Assembly: GCA_902767015.1 (NCBI GenBank)
Contig: CACXFV010000117.1
Coordinates: 1-64,000 of the forward strand
Source: an uncultured Lachnospiraceae bacterium
GTDB lineage: Bacteria > Bacillota > Clostridia > Lachnospirales > Lachnospiraceae
Length of the DNA: 64,000 nt
Direction: 5' to 3'
How positions within the stretch are numbered: the stretch's first letter is position 1; each line of letters starts with the position of its first letter. The position numbers were made by a program, and so were the translations under genes. The notes beneath the pieces were generated by a model. The model had not been told where the DNA came from and made no database searches. It worked only from the letters and a program-made list of their open reading frames with translations. Positions 36,140-44,766 of the stretch are shown piece after piece.

Positions 36140-37123
36140 TTATCTGACATTTTCACAATTGCCGCTCCTTATGGCAGCAAGAAATCTGTCTTTCACTACT
36201 TCTTCTATATTCTCCCGAATATCTTCCGCCTTTTCTTTATAGATAACGCCTCCTGCCATGGCTGCATGACCACCGCCATTACCGATTCCCTCCAACGCAT
36301 CCGCAATCAGTTTTCCCGAGTGAATATGTTCACTGACACTGCGGACGGAAATTTTGTAGCCACCCTCTCTGTCGGCATATACGACACAGGCACTGACCTC
36401 ATTTAAGGATAATATAAAATCTGAAATCATGGCAATCAGGGCATCATTACACTCAAAAGGAATATGTGCAAAACCAATACTCTCCACCACTTTAATATTT
36501 TCAATCGCGGCGCCATAGGCCTTTAAGTCATCCATCTCCATAGTATTGATATAAAGCATTGTAATCTTGTCATTATCCGTATATTTGTAGAGGTAGCTGA
36601 ACATATCAATATCTAACTGCGTCACCCCTCTGGTGAGGGAGGCGGTATCCATCCTCAGACCATACATCAGTGCTGATGCCGCTTTTTCCTCAATAGGCGT
36701 ATTGCTCTTGTAATAATATTCCGCAATCAGACTGGAGCATGCTCCCACCAGCCTGATATCGCTGTACTTATACTCACACTCCACAAAAGTGGGATGATGG
36801 TCGATACACGCCACCTCATCACCAATCAAATCCGTAAAATTTGCATTGTACTTCTGTCCGTCTACCAGCACTATGTAATCTTCCTCTTTCATCTCAGGCA
36901 AATCAGCCGCATTCGTTACCTCAATTTCAAATTCTTCTATCATCTTTCTGGCAGAAAGTGTGCTGATACTTCCATCATAGCAGAGACTGGTCTCCACACC
37001 ATGGTACTTCAAAAACTGCTGCAGACCATAAGCACTGCCAAGGGCATCAGGGTCCGGAAAATTATGTGTCTGTATATAGGTTTTGTGTCCTTTTAATAAT
37101 TCTACTAAATCTTTCCAATTCAT
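36140..37123 (-). CDS. nrnA: NrnA-type DHH family phosphoesterase
   Basis: A 327-residue DHH-DHHA1 protein: HNFPDPDALGSAYGLQQFL, an Asp in IVLVDGQ, the CIDHHPTFVE motif, and the DHHA1 part with GIGNGGGHAAMAGG. NrnA proteins degrade short RNA oligonucleotides and dephosphorylate 3'-phosphoadenosine 5'-phosphate. The exact substrate could also be a cyclic-dinucleotide product (pApA or pGpG), as in related proteins. It follows the aminotransferase gene by 83 bases and ends with its own terminator. Confidence 0.85.
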   Translation of the reverse strand: MNWKDLVELLKGHKTYIQTHNFPDPDALGSAYGLQQFLKYHGVETSLCYDGSISTLSARKMIEEFEIEVTNAADLPEMKEEDYIVLVDGQKYNANFTDLIGDEVACIDHHPTFVECEYKYSDIRLVGACSSLIAEYYYKSNTPIEEKAASALMYGLRMDTASLTRGVTQLDIDMFSYLYKYTDNDKITMLYINTMEMDDLKAYGAAIENIKVVESIGFAHIPFECNDALIAMISDFILSLNEVSACVVYADREGGYKISVRSVSEHIHSGKLIADALEGIGNGGGHAAMAGGVIYKEKAEDIRENIEEVVKDRFLAAIRSGNCENVR

Positions 37124-37206
37124 AAAACCATGTTCTCCATTTTTATTAATGTTCTCCTATTTCAATTAACGGCAGTTAGAATCATAACACAAACCATAAA
37201 AAATTA

Positions 37207-38286
37207 CTATCTCTTTTTTACTATTTCCAAAATTGCTCTCAGCACTTCATCCACATTCTCCTCTGTCGCATTTTCTCCCATATGCCCTATCCGCACAAGC
37301 TTGCCGGCAAATTGCCCAAAAGAACCTGCCAGCATGATACGATACTTTTCCTTTAAGGTACAAAGAATCTCCCTGTCAGTGATTCCCTCCGGTACCATAA
37401 ATGCCGTAACCGTATTGGAAAATCCTGACTTACCGTATAATGCAATTCCATTCTCCCTGAGGGTATTCCTTACCTTCTGTGCAAGTCTTTTGTGTCTCTC
37501 AAGCATACCGGTATCCCTTTTAATATTCTCTAGTGCCTCCCGAAGTCCATAAATATCGCTGATTGGCATTGTATAGGGAAACCATTGTTTCTCATAGTAT
37601 CCCTCAAAAACGGCAAGATTACAGTAGAATGATGCAACCGGTGTTTTTCTGCCCCTGACCGCCTTTTTCACATCATCACTGAGGGTTACAAATGTGAGGC
37701 CCGGTGGTGCGGAAACAGCCTTCTGCGAGCCACCGCATAATAAATCTATCTTGAAATCATCTACATTGACATATTCTCCAAACATGGCTGACACGGAATC
37801 TACAACGGTTAAAATTCCATATTGTTTGAGCAGTGGACATATTTTCGATATATCATTTAATCTTCCGCTGGGTGTATCACAGTGTACCACGGTGGCATAC
37901 TTAAAAGCATGGTCATTCTTTAAATATTCTTCCAGGTCAGCCACATCTATCTCTTCCTCGTAATCCGTCGTATAGAGCACCGGCTCCCCTCCATAGATTT
38001 TTACAAAGTCCTGAAAGCCCCTGCCATATTCACCATTGTCAAGTACCAACACTCTGTCGCCATGCTCCGTGAGACTGGCGCATGCCGCTTCAAGGCCTAA
38101 GATTCCCTCTCCGCTTAGTATCAGTGTCTCATTATCTGTATGTAACAGATGACTGATTAACTCACATGTTTCCTTATAATAGTCATAAAATGCCATATCC
38201 AGATCAGGATTCGTACATTCCCTTGCCCTTGCATTTCTTACATTTTCAGCAACCTGCGTAGGTCCCGGTGTCATTATTTTATACAT
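37207..38286 (-). CDS. Class V PLP-fold aminotransferase (alanine/serine-glyoxylate or pyridoxamine-pyruvate type)
   Basis: A 359-residue aminotransferase of the AGAT/SGAT family: KIMTPGPTQVAENV at the start, HCDTPSGRLNDI, VDSVSAMFG and the lysine in GGSQKAVSAPPGL (Lys189). Family members move amino groups between alanine, serine, glyoxylate and pyruvate; the same family also includes pyridoxamine-pyruvate aminotransferase, which handles vitamin B6 itself. The upstream gene, 50 bases away, is an ECF transporter S component behind a PdxR-like operator, so a vitamin B6 role is a serious alternative to a photorespiration-like or phosphonate role, for which no neighbours are seen. The specificity cannot be settled from sequence. 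Confidence 0.8.
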   Translation of the reverse strand: MYKIMTPGPTQVAENVRNARARECTNPDLDMAFYDYYKETCELISHLLHTDNETLILSGEGILGLEAACASLTEHGDRVLVLDNGEYGRGFQDFVKIYGGEPVLYTTDYEEEIDVADLEEYLKNDHAFKYATVVHCDTPSGRLNDISKICPLLKQYGILTVVDSVSAMFGEYVNVDDFKIDLLCGGSQKAVSAPPGLTFVTLSDDVKKAVRGRKTPVASFYCNLAVFEGYYEKQWFPYTMPISDIYGLREALENIKRDTGMLERHKRLAQKVRNTLRENGIALYGKSGFSNTVTAFMVPEGITDREILCTLKEKYRIMLAGSFGQFAGKLVRIGHMGENATEENVDEVLRAILEIVKKR

Positions 38287-38336
38287 TCATATCATCTTCT
38301 TTCTTTTTTATTATCATTGACGGAAAAAAATACTCG

Positions 38337-38879
38337 TTATCCGAATATTCTCTGTGCCGATTTTGACAAGGTTACCGCAGCGGGCAAAACAATGACTGCC
38401 GCAATAGTTACCTGTATGACATTTCCCGGGATAGAGCCAAGCGGCACTATGAAATTACCATAGAGAACACTTTCCGCAATATAATATCCGGTTATTTTAA
38501 TGACAAGCGCCACAATCACAGCCATCACATTTCTTTTATAGGAATTTCTTCCTGACGAAATCTTCCCCACTGCCAATCCCATCAGCCCCACTGTCATCAG
38601 CGTAAAAGGTGCCCACGCCGCCCATCCTGAGGTCACATCAAACAATGCCATTCCTACACCTCCCGCTATCATTCCGACCCGCCATCCAAATACAATGGCC
38701 GCAATCAATAATGGTATATTTCCCAGATGTATCAGCCCACCATTTGCCATCACAGGAAGCTTTATATTGACAAATGCCGTAAACACATATACCATAGCTG
38801 TAAAAATGGCTGTTACTGTTATACTCTGTACATGATTAAGTGACAATTTTTTATCACTTTTCGTAGCCAGTTCTACCAT
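38337..38879 (-). CDS. ECF transporter S component (predicted pyridoxine-type)
   Basis: A 180-residue membrane protein with six helices and the family look of ECF vitamin-binding subunits: VTAIFTAMVYVFTAFVNIKLP at helix 1, GGLIHLGNIPLLIAAIVFG, WAAWAPFTLMTVGLMGLAVG and the late GSIPGNVIQVTIAAVIVLP. The S component binds the vitamin; the energizing EcfA/EcfT proteins must be encoded elsewhere. Related subgroups carry hydroxymethylpyrimidine or pyridoxine. A tandem 24-bp repeat with the AAAAGTGG core known for PdxR operators precedes the gene, which points to vitamin B6. It is likely cotranscribed with the aminotransferase. Confidence 0.8.
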   Translation of the reverse strand: MVELATKSDKKLSLNHVQSITVTAIFTAMVYVFTAFVNIKLPVMANGGLIHLGNIPLLIAAIVFGWRVGMIAGGVGMALFDVTSGWAAWAPFTLMTVGLMGLAVGKISSGRNSYKRNVMAVIVALVIKITGYYIAESVLYGNFIVPLGSIPGNVIQVTIAAVIVLPAAVTLSKSAQRIFG

Positions 38880-38959
38880 AATATTCCATCCTCCTTTTCT
38901 TTATCCGGTGATAAAAGACCGGTCAGCTTTGCTGCTTGCACAATATCGTATCATATATT

Positions 38960-39007
38960 GACCTTTTTAAAATAGCCACTTTTGAACTTTTTAACCATAC
39001 CACTTTT
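38960..39007 (-). promoter_or_regulatory. Tandem PdxR-like direct repeat upstream of the ECF gene
   Basis: Two 24-bp direct repeats abut exactly (39007-38984 and 38983-38960, minus strand). Each starts AAAAGTGG and has TTAAAAAG eight positions further on; the second reads AAAAGTGGCTATTTTAAAAA. MocR-family PdxR regulators are known to use directly repeated sites with an AAAGTGG core. They lie just upstream of a weak promoter (possible -10 TATGAT), where an activator would sit. Confidence 0.65.
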
Positions 39008-39070
39008 TACAAAGGGTACTGTTTATGCTTATTACGGTATTGGCTTTTACTTCTCCTCAAATCCTATTAC

Positions 39071-39117
39071 ACACAATATATTGTGTTTTAAATAAAATTC
39101 TTTACAATATTTAGTAG
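39071..39117 (+). promoter_or_regulatory. Pair of NrdR boxes
   Basis: ACACAATATATTGTGT (39071-39086) is an exact fit to the NrdR consensus acaCwAtATaTwGtgt. A second, weaker copy, TTACAATATTTAGTAG (39102-39117), lies 31 bp further, three helical turns, the usual spacing for cooperative NrdR binding. The second box overlaps the -35 of the nrdD promoter. Confidence 0.88.
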
Positions 39118-39143
39118 ACAAAACATATTCTAAATGATATAAT
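39115..39143 (+). promoter_or_regulatory. nrdD promoter
   Basis: TAGACA (39115-39120) and TATAAT (39138-39143) with 17 bases between, 70 bases before the nrdD start. The -35 is inside the second NrdR box. Confidence 0.8.
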
Positions 39144-39214
39144 TGTCTCGTTTCAATAAAATAACAGAATAAAATGATTGTAGTACCCATAGATACAAGG
39201 AGGAAGTATTTGAA

Positions 39215-41341
39215 ATGAAAGTAATCAAAAGAGATGGCAGGCGTGTGGAATATGACAGGAATAAAATCGTCATTGCTATCCAGAAGGCAAATGAGGAGGT
39301 GGAGCCTCATGAGAAGATATCCGAGGAGAAAATCTATAATATTGTCGCTTCCATTGAGAACCGCGGTCAGTCTGAAATGCAGGTAGAGGATATTCAGGAT
39401 ATTATTGAACAGAAGCTGATGCAGGAAAAGAAATACATTCTGGCAAAAACTTACATCATATATCGTTACACCCGTGAGATGGTACGTAAAGCGAATACCA
39501 CTGACGAATCTATCTTAAGCCTGATTCAGAACAGCAATAAAGATGTGATGGAAGAAAATTCCAACAAAAATGCTGTCATTGCCTCAACCCAGCGTGACCT
39601 GATTGCAGGCGAGGTATCAAAGGATCTGACCAAACGTGTATTACTTCCGGACAGAATCGTAAAGGCTCACGAGGAAGGGATTCTCCACTTCCATGACGCG
39701 GATTATTTTCTTCAGTCCATCTTTAACTGCTGCCTGATTAATATAGGCGATATGTTAGATAACGGAACGGTAATGAACGGAAAGCTGATAGAGAGTCCAA
39801 AGAGTTTTCAGGTGGCATGTACTGTCATGACGCAGATTATTTCCGCCGTTGCCTCCAGTCAGTACGGCGGACAGTCAGTGGATATCAGACATCTCGGAAA
39901 ATATTTAAGAAAGAGCCGGGAGAAGTATCGTAAACACTACGAAGAAAAGTATGGTGACAGAATTGACAGCAATCTCATGGATCAGTTTATTGCCGATCGA
40001 CTCTATGACGAGCTGAAATCCGGTGTACAGACAATACAGTATCAGATTAATACTCTGATGACCACAAATGGTCAGTCTCCCTTTGTCACCCTGTTCCTCA
40101 ACCTTGACAAAGAGGATGAATATATTGAAGAAAATGCCATGATTATCGAGGAAATCTTAAAGCAGCGTCTTGAAGGCATTAAGAATGAAAAAGGAGTCTA
40201 TGTCACCCCTGCTTTTCCTAAGCTGATTTATGTTCTCGATGAGCATAACTGTCTTAAGGGCGGAAAATATGACTATATCACAAGACTTGCCGTTAAATGC
40301 TCTGCCAAGCGTCTTTATCCTGACTATATTTCGGCCAAGAAGATGCGCGAAAATTATGAAGGAAATGTCTTTAGCTGCATGGGCTGCCGAAGCTTCTTAA
40401 GTCCGTGGAAGGACGAGAACGGACAGTATAAATGGGAGGGACGATTTAATCAGGGTGTTGTAAGTCTCAATCTGCCACAGATGGGAATTATCGCCAATGG
40501 CGATGAAGAGGTCTTCTGGCAGCTGATGGAGGAAAGGCTTGCCCTGTGTTTTGAGGCTCTGATGTGCAGACATCACGCCTTAGAAGGTACGCTGTCGAAT
40601 GTAAGTCCGATTCACTGGCAGTATGGCGCGATTGCGAGACTGAACAAGAATGAGACGATTGATAAACTGCTGCATGGCGGATACTCTACCATATCTTTGG
40701 GCTATATAGGCTTATATGAGGTAACGAAGCTGATGACCGGTGTAAGCCATACGGAGCCGGAAGGCCTCTCCTTTGCCCTCAAGGTCATGAAGCGTCTGAG
40801 AAGCGCCACAGATACCTGGAAGGAAAACACCGGTATCGCATTCGGTCTGTACGGAACGCCGGCAGAAAGTCTCTGCTATCGTTTTGCAAGAATCGACGCC
40901 AAAAAATACGGAAGCATCAAGGATGTCACCGACAAAGGCTACTACACTAACTCTTATCATGTAGATGTCCGCGAAAAGATTGATGCATTTTCAAAGTTTG
41001 AATTTGAAAGCCAGTTCCAAAAGATTTCTTCCGGAGGTGCTATCTCTTATGTGGAGATTCCTAATATGCGTCACAATTTAGAGGCATTGGAGGAGGTTGT
41101 CAAGTTTATCTATGACAATATTCAATATGCGGAATTTAACACAAAGTCAGATTACTGCCATGTGTGCGGATATGACGGTGAGATTTTGATTAACGATAAG
41201 CTTGAATGGGAATGCCCGCAATGTCATAATAAGGACCAGAGTAAAATGAATGTCACAAGACGTACCTGCGGCTACCTCGGTGAAAACTTCTGGAATGTGG
41301 GTAAAACAAAAGAAATCCGTTCAAGAGTGCTTCATTTATAA
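39215..41341 (+). CDS. nrdD: Anaerobic (class III) ribonucleoside-triphosphate reductase
   Basis: A 708-residue glycyl-radical enzyme that makes deoxynucleotides without oxygen. An ATP-cone domain opens the protein (MKVIKRDGRRVEYDRNKIVI); the catalytic part includes LHFHDADYFLQSIFNCCLIN; near the C-terminus are the four zinc cysteines (YCHVCGYDG and CPQCHNK) and the radical loop RRTCGYLGENFW with Gly686. The ribosome site is AGGAGG eleven bases upstream. It is controlled by NrdR and activated by NrdG encoded next. Presence of this enzyme fits a strict anaerobe. Confidence 0.97.
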   Translation: MKVIKRDGRRVEYDRNKIVIAIQKANEEVEPHEKISEEKIYNIVASIENRGQSEMQVEDIQDIIEQKLMQEKKYILAKTYIIYRYTREMVRKANTTDESILSLIQNSNKDVMEENSNKNAVIASTQRDLIAGEVSKDLTKRVLLPDRIVKAHEEGILHFHDADYFLQSIFNCCLINIGDMLDNGTVMNGKLIESPKSFQVACTVMTQIISAVASSQYGGQSVDIRHLGKYLRKSREKYRKHYEEKYGDRIDSNLMDQFIADRLYDELKSGVQTIQYQINTLMTTNGQSPFVTLFLNLDKEDEYIEENAMIIEEILKQRLEGIKNEKGVYVTPAFPKLIYVLDEHNCLKGGKYDYITRLAVKCSAKRLYPDYISAKKMRENYEGNVFSCMGCRSFLSPWKDENGQYKWEGRFNQGVVSLNLPQMGIIANGDEEVFWQLMEERLALCFEALMCRHHALEGTLSNVSPIHWQYGAIARLNKNETIDKLLHGGYSTISLGYIGLYEVTKLMTGVSHTEPEGLSFALKVMKRLRSATDTWKENTGIAFGLYGTPAESLCYRFARIDAKKYGSIKDVTDKGYYTNSYHVDVREKIDAFSKFEFESQFQKISSGGAISYVEIPNMRHNLEALEEVVKFIYDNIQYAEFNTKSDYCHVCGYDGEILINDKLEWECPQCHNKDQSKMNVTRRTCGYLGENFWNVGKTKEIRSRVLHL

Positions 41342-41388
41342 TAATATTTATGATATTCCTTAGCAGGAACATATTTTTAGGTGATAGA

Positions 41389-41925
41389 ATGAATTATGCT
41401 GATATTAAACGATTTGATATTGCCAATGGACCCGGCATAAGAATCTCACTGTTTGTCAGTGGTTGTAATCATCATTGCAAGGGCTGTTTTAATGAGGTAG
41501 CATGGGATTTTAATTATGGTAAACCATTTACCGATGAAACGATTCAGACCATTATCCGCTATATGAACAGTCCTCACATTGCCGGTCTTACACTTTTAGG
41601 CGGTGAACCCATGGAGCCGGTCAATCAGGAGGCTCTCCTTCCCCTTGTAAGGCGTGTCAAGGAGACCTTTCCTGATAAAAACATCTGGTGCTTTACCGGT
41701 TATCTCTTTGACAGAGATATTGTAGACAGAATGTTTGACACCATCGCTACTGCCAGAGAACTGGTATCCTATTTTGATGTTATGGTGGACGGGAAATATG
41801 TAGAGGAATTGAAGAATGTCAATCTCCGCTTCAAGGGTTCTTCTAATCAAAGAACCATTCTGGTAAAGGAATCCCTGGCATCGGGAGAGATTGTTCTTTG
41901 GACACCGCCTGATAACCGCTATTGA
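41389..41925 (+). CDS. nrdG: Anaerobic ribonucleotide reductase activating protein
   Basis: A radical-SAM activase that generates the glycyl radical on NrdD. The 4Fe-4S motif is SGCNHHCKGCFN and a GGEPMEP motif follows. The frame is open from 41350, but the ATG at 41389 (MNYADIKRFDIANGPGIRIS) has AGGTG five bases upstream and matches the family start, giving 178 residues. It follows nrdD by 47 bases. Confidence 0.95.
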   Translation: MNYADIKRFDIANGPGIRISLFVSGCNHHCKGCFNEVAWDFNYGKPFTDETIQTIIRYMNSPHIAGLTLLGGEPMEPVNQEALLPLVRRVKETFPDKNIWCFTGYLFDRDIVDRMFDTIATARELVSYFDVMVDGKYVEELKNVNLRFKGSSNQRTILVKESLASGEIVLWTPPDNRY

Positions 41926-41973
41926 TACTTACTATATTTTATCTATTAAAAGTCAGATAGGAAGGATTTTTTT

Positions 41974-42408
41974 ATGACAGAAATAAAAATACAATATTTA
42001 AATGATGATATCAAAAGACTGGAATATATTGACGGCAAATCTGACTGGATTGACCTGAGGGCTGCCGAAACGGTATCACTGAAAGCAGGCGAATTTAAAT
42101 TAATCCATCTCGGTGTTGCCATGCAGCTACCCGAGGGATATGAAGCGCATATTGTTCCGAGAAGCAGTACCTTTAAGAACTTCGGTGTGATTCAGGCAAA
42201 TTCCATGGGCATCGTGGACGAGTCCTATTGCGGACCAAATGACTGGTTTTATTTTCCGGCAATTGCCCTTAGAGACACGGTAATCAATGTAAATGACAGA
42301 ATATGCCAGTTCCGTATTGAAAAGCATCAGCCGGCTGTGGTCTTTCATGAGGTTGACAGACTTACCAACGATAACCGCGGCGGTATCGGCAGTACAGGCA
42401 GAAATTAA
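41974..42408 (+). CDS. dut: Deoxyuridine 5'-triphosphate nucleotidohydrolase
   Basis: A 144-residue trimeric dUTPase: DIDLRAAE-like motif 1 ([12 protein letters not shown]), [11 protein letters not shown] (motif 2), the [17 protein letters not shown] motif 3, RICQFRIEK (motif 4) and the C-terminal GGIGSTGRN (motif 5). It removes dUTP and provides dUMP for thymidylate synthesis. It is the third gene of nrdD-nrdG-dut, a nucleotide-precursor operon. Confidence 0.95.
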   Translation: MTEIKIQYLNDDIKRLEYIDGKSDWIDLRAAETVSLKAGEFKLIHLGVAMQLPEGYEAHIVPRSSTFKNFGVIQANSMGIVDESYCGPNDWFYFPAIALRDTVINVNDRICQFRIEKHQPAVVFHEVDRLTNDNRGGIGSTGRN

Positions 42409-42417
42409 AACCATTTC

Positions 42418-42462
42418 CGGGTGTTCGGGACTTTCACCCGTTAGAGCGCGCCCATGGCGCGC
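42418..42462. other. Two GC-rich hairpins after dut
   Basis: CGGGTG pairs with CACCCG (42418-42440), and directly after it GCGCGCC-CAT-GGCGCGC (42446-42462) forms a seven-pair, all G/C stem with a three-base loop. The terminator follows four bases later, so three hairpins stack within about 90 bases. The all-GC stem is unlike the local base composition. Confidence 0.5.
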
Positions 42463-42466
42463 AAAC

Positions 42467-42506
42467 AAAAATATGAGCCGGACTTCAAAGCCCGGCTCAT
42501 ATTTTT
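42467..42506. terminator. Bidirectional terminator between dut and the CotH-like gene
   Basis: AAAAATATGAGCCGG (42467-42481) and its complement (42492-42506) form a 15-bp stem with T-runs on both strands. It can end the dut transcript on the plus strand and the cotH-like transcript on the minus strand. Confidence 0.9.
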
Positions 42507-42570
42507 AATTAACAATCCCCATCAAAAGCATCTTTATTGGTGGCACAAATCTTGCTCCCATCTCTAAAAC

Positions 42571-44658
42571 TTACTTCCACTTTGCCATAGCAGTGTTATA
42601 ACTGCTCATAATCTTTGACATATAGGAACTTACGCTGGTATTATAGTTGTTTGATTCCGCGAAGGAAAGTACGGAGGTATTATATGACTGTCCTCTGGAA
42701 CTGCCAAATGCCTTCACATAAATATGTACGTTGGAATCCGGTATCGCAACAGAAGCATAATTATTTCTGGCAGCATTATAATAATTCTTATAATTATTAT
42801 AATTGACCCAGCCACTCTCTGCCACTTTCTTTAGCTCATTGGTGTATTCCGTTGTATATTTATTTTCTCTTCCCGTAACGGAATTGAGATATAACGGACT
42901 TCTCTGACCTCCCTGCAATGCGGTGTTATCAGCATACGGACTAAAGGATGTCATATCTTCCTTCTTCTCTGTTCCGATACCAAAACATCTGTCATAATCA
43001 TAAGGGATAAATATCGCCTTGCCATTCTTGAAATAGACATAATGATTATTGTAGTTATTTCTCAAATCATCCGGATTACCGATAAAATAGCTGACCGCTA
43101 CAAATTTTACCCAATTATCTGCATCTACCACACTCGCAAATGTCTCTTTAGAAGACGAACTGCTCAGTTGGTTAATCAGATTCTTCAGACTTCCATGGTT
43201 AGAAGTCGTCTTGTTGGTCTTTAAATCATATGTGAGGGATTTGTATGGTGTCTCAATTCCAATTGACGAAAGTGTATCTTTTGTATAAGAAGCTCCCATA
43301 TTACTCCATCCGCATTTATACAAATCTCCATCACTGGCATTTGGCATATACCGCTTTAAAAACTTCTTGTTCACCGGTTCATACATGGTATATACACCAT
43401 AGTTATAACCTCCAAAACGTATATTGGCAAGACTTGTATTCTGCGCATATACTCCTAATGCCCTATACATCTGATTGGCATACACATTCGTCACATAAGT
43501 GCTGTCAAAATTTCTATTCCATTTCAGCTCCAGCCCGTCAAGCGTCGCAAAGGTTCTTGACTTTCGCTCTTTTCTCTCTGCCTCAGACCAGTTCAGTGCT
43601 TCCGAACCATAATAATCTTTCTCGTCAAAAGCCTCATCAAAGCTCAGTTTTAAATGAATAAGATTTCTGTCACTGACATTTCCGTTATTATACACATCAC
43701 ATCTTGATGTATTTCCCTTCATTCTGACACCAACATCATACATCTCATAAGAATTATTGTTGATGGTTACTGTCATCTTTGTGACACGTCTGTAAATCGG
43801 AGATTTTCCATTTCCATAATTCTTGTAATCTGCCTGCAGCTTCTGAAGCTCTGCATCAGAAATATCCAGTGAAATGGTAACCTTATTATTGATGTCAAAC
43901 AACTGGTGATAGAGATTCTCCTCATTTGACTGTGCTGAATCTGTACCTGAATGTAATACATTTCCTGAAGAACCGCTGTTGTTACCACTGTTGTTGTTAC
44001 CGTTATTATTACTACTGTTATTATTATTACTGTTGCTATTATTACTGTTGCTATTGGTATTGCTGTTGTTATTATTATTGCTATTATTGCTGCCGGTACT
44101 ATTATTACTGTTGCCCGTATTACTGTTGTTTGTATTGGTATTGTTTGTGTTACTGTTATTGCCAGAACCGGTATTGGCACTGTTATTGCCGGAACCGTTA
44201 CCATTCTGTCCGTTTACATTGACGTTAGAACCTCCGGCTACACCGGAATTACCGCTGTTGCCTGATGTATTTGCACCATTATTGCCGGATTTATCAGCGT
44301 CTTTACCATTCTTGTCCGTATCATTGTGGCTTGTGGTCTCATCCGTTGTCGCATCACTTTTCAATTCCTCTTTTTTCGTGGTGGCGGATTTTTCATTCTC
44401 CTTTTGCCCTGTACTGTCATCAGAAGCTTTCTGCTCATCTTCTCCGGTCTTTTCTTCTACCGTCTCATTGTTCTTCAGTTGACTGTCACTGACCTTATCA
44501 GACGTTTTTCCTTTATCTCCTCCGCCGAATGCTGCAACTGCCACAACAATTCCTATTACCAGAACAACCACTGCTGCTATCGATATTGCTGACACCTTTT
44601 TGTTCTCAGTGATTTTACCGACGATTCGGTCTTTGAACTGCAATATCTTGTCTTTCAT
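42571..44658 (-). CDS. CotH kinase-domain protein, membrane-anchored with a long Asn-rich linker
   Basis: A 695-residue protein in three parts: a cytoplasmic start with one membrane helix (residues about 22-44, AISIAAVVVLVIGIVVAVAA), a charged then Asn/Ser/Thr/Gly-rich linker (about 50-235), and a CotH-type kinase domain (about 250-690). The kinase part shows GVRMKGNTSR, FATLDGLELKWNRNFDSTYV, YNYGVYTMYEPV and FIPYDYDRCFGIG; the last has the Asp pair expected for metal binding. CotH proteins phosphorylate spore coat proteins in Bacillus and surface or cellulosomal proteins in other Clostridia. The topology puts this domain outside the membrane. It has its own promoter and terminator and lies after spoIIP. 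The substrate is unknown. Confidence 0.85.
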   Translation of the reverse strand: MKDKILQFKDRIVGKITENKKVSAISIAAVVVLVIGIVVAVAAFGGGDKGKTSDKVSDSQLKNNETVEEKTGEDEQKASDDSTGQKENEKSATTKKEELKSDATTDETTSHNDTDKNGKDADKSGNNGANTSGNSGNSGVAGGSNVNVNGQNGNGSGNNSANTGSGNNSNTNNTNTNNSNTGNSNNSTGSNNSNNNNNSNTNSNSNNSNSNNNNSSNNNGNNNSGNNSGSSGNVLHSGTDSAQSNEENLYHQLFDINNKVTISLDISDAELQKLQADYKNYGNGKSPIYRRVTKMTVTINNNSYEMYDVGVRMKGNTSRCDVYNNGNVSDRNLIHLKLSFDEAFDEKDYYGSEALNWSEAERKERKSRTFATLDGLELKWNRNFDSTYVTNVYANQMYRALGVYAQNTSLANIRFGGYNYGVYTMYEPVNKKFLKRYMPNASDGDLYKCGWSNMGASYTKDTLSSIGIETPYKSLTYDLKTNKTTSNHGSLKNLINQLSSSSSKETFASVVDADNWVKFVAVSYFIGNPDDLRNNYNNHYVYFKNGKAIFIPYDYDRCFGIGTEKKEDMTSFSPYADNTALQGGQRSPLYLNSVTGRENKYTTEYTNELKKVAESGWVNYNNYKNYYNAARNNYASVAIPDSNVHIYVKAFGSSRGQSYNTSVLSFAESNNYNTSVSSYMSKIMSSYNTAMAKWK
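43963..44283 (-). repeat. Low-complexity Asn/Ser/Thr/Gly codon repeat in the CotH-like gene
   Basis: About 107 codons are almost only AAT/AAC, AGT/AGC, ACT/ACC and GGT/GGC, arranged as irregular NNS, NTN and NSN units. The DNA is a slippage-prone run of near trinucleotide repeats and opens long false frames on both strands. The linker length is likely to vary between strains. Confidence 0.85.
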
Positions 44659-44705
44659 ATGCCTTTCTCCTCTACATATAGTATTTTTATAGACTTCTGT
44701 TTAGA

Positions 44706-44734
44706 ATTATATCAGTAAAACCACTTCTGCTCAA
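44706..44734 (-). promoter_or_regulatory. Promoter of the CotH-like gene
   Basis: On the minus strand TTGAGC (44729-44734), 17 bases, then TATAAT (44706-44711) preceded by TGA, so also an extended -10. It lies in the gap after spoIIP and about 50 bases before the ATG; it looks like a sigma-A promoter and not a mother-cell one. Confidence 0.72.
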
Positions 44735-44766
44735 GCATTATTTTGTTCAAAGCTGACACATTCTTG

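Noticed and set aside
39047..39310. 87-codon minus-strand frame across the nrdD promoter
   Set aside because: It covers the NrdR boxes, promoter and start of nrdD, is Phe/Leu/Ile-rich without a domain and lacks a Shine-Dalgarno sequence.
43773..44482. Long open frames on both strands opposite and inside the CotH-like gene, and the look of a repeat array
   Set aside because: They arise from the Asn/Ser/Thr/Gly codon repeats. The alternative frames give runs of Leu, Tyr, Cys or Ile/Thr and have no domain. There are no spacers, so it is not a CRISPR array.
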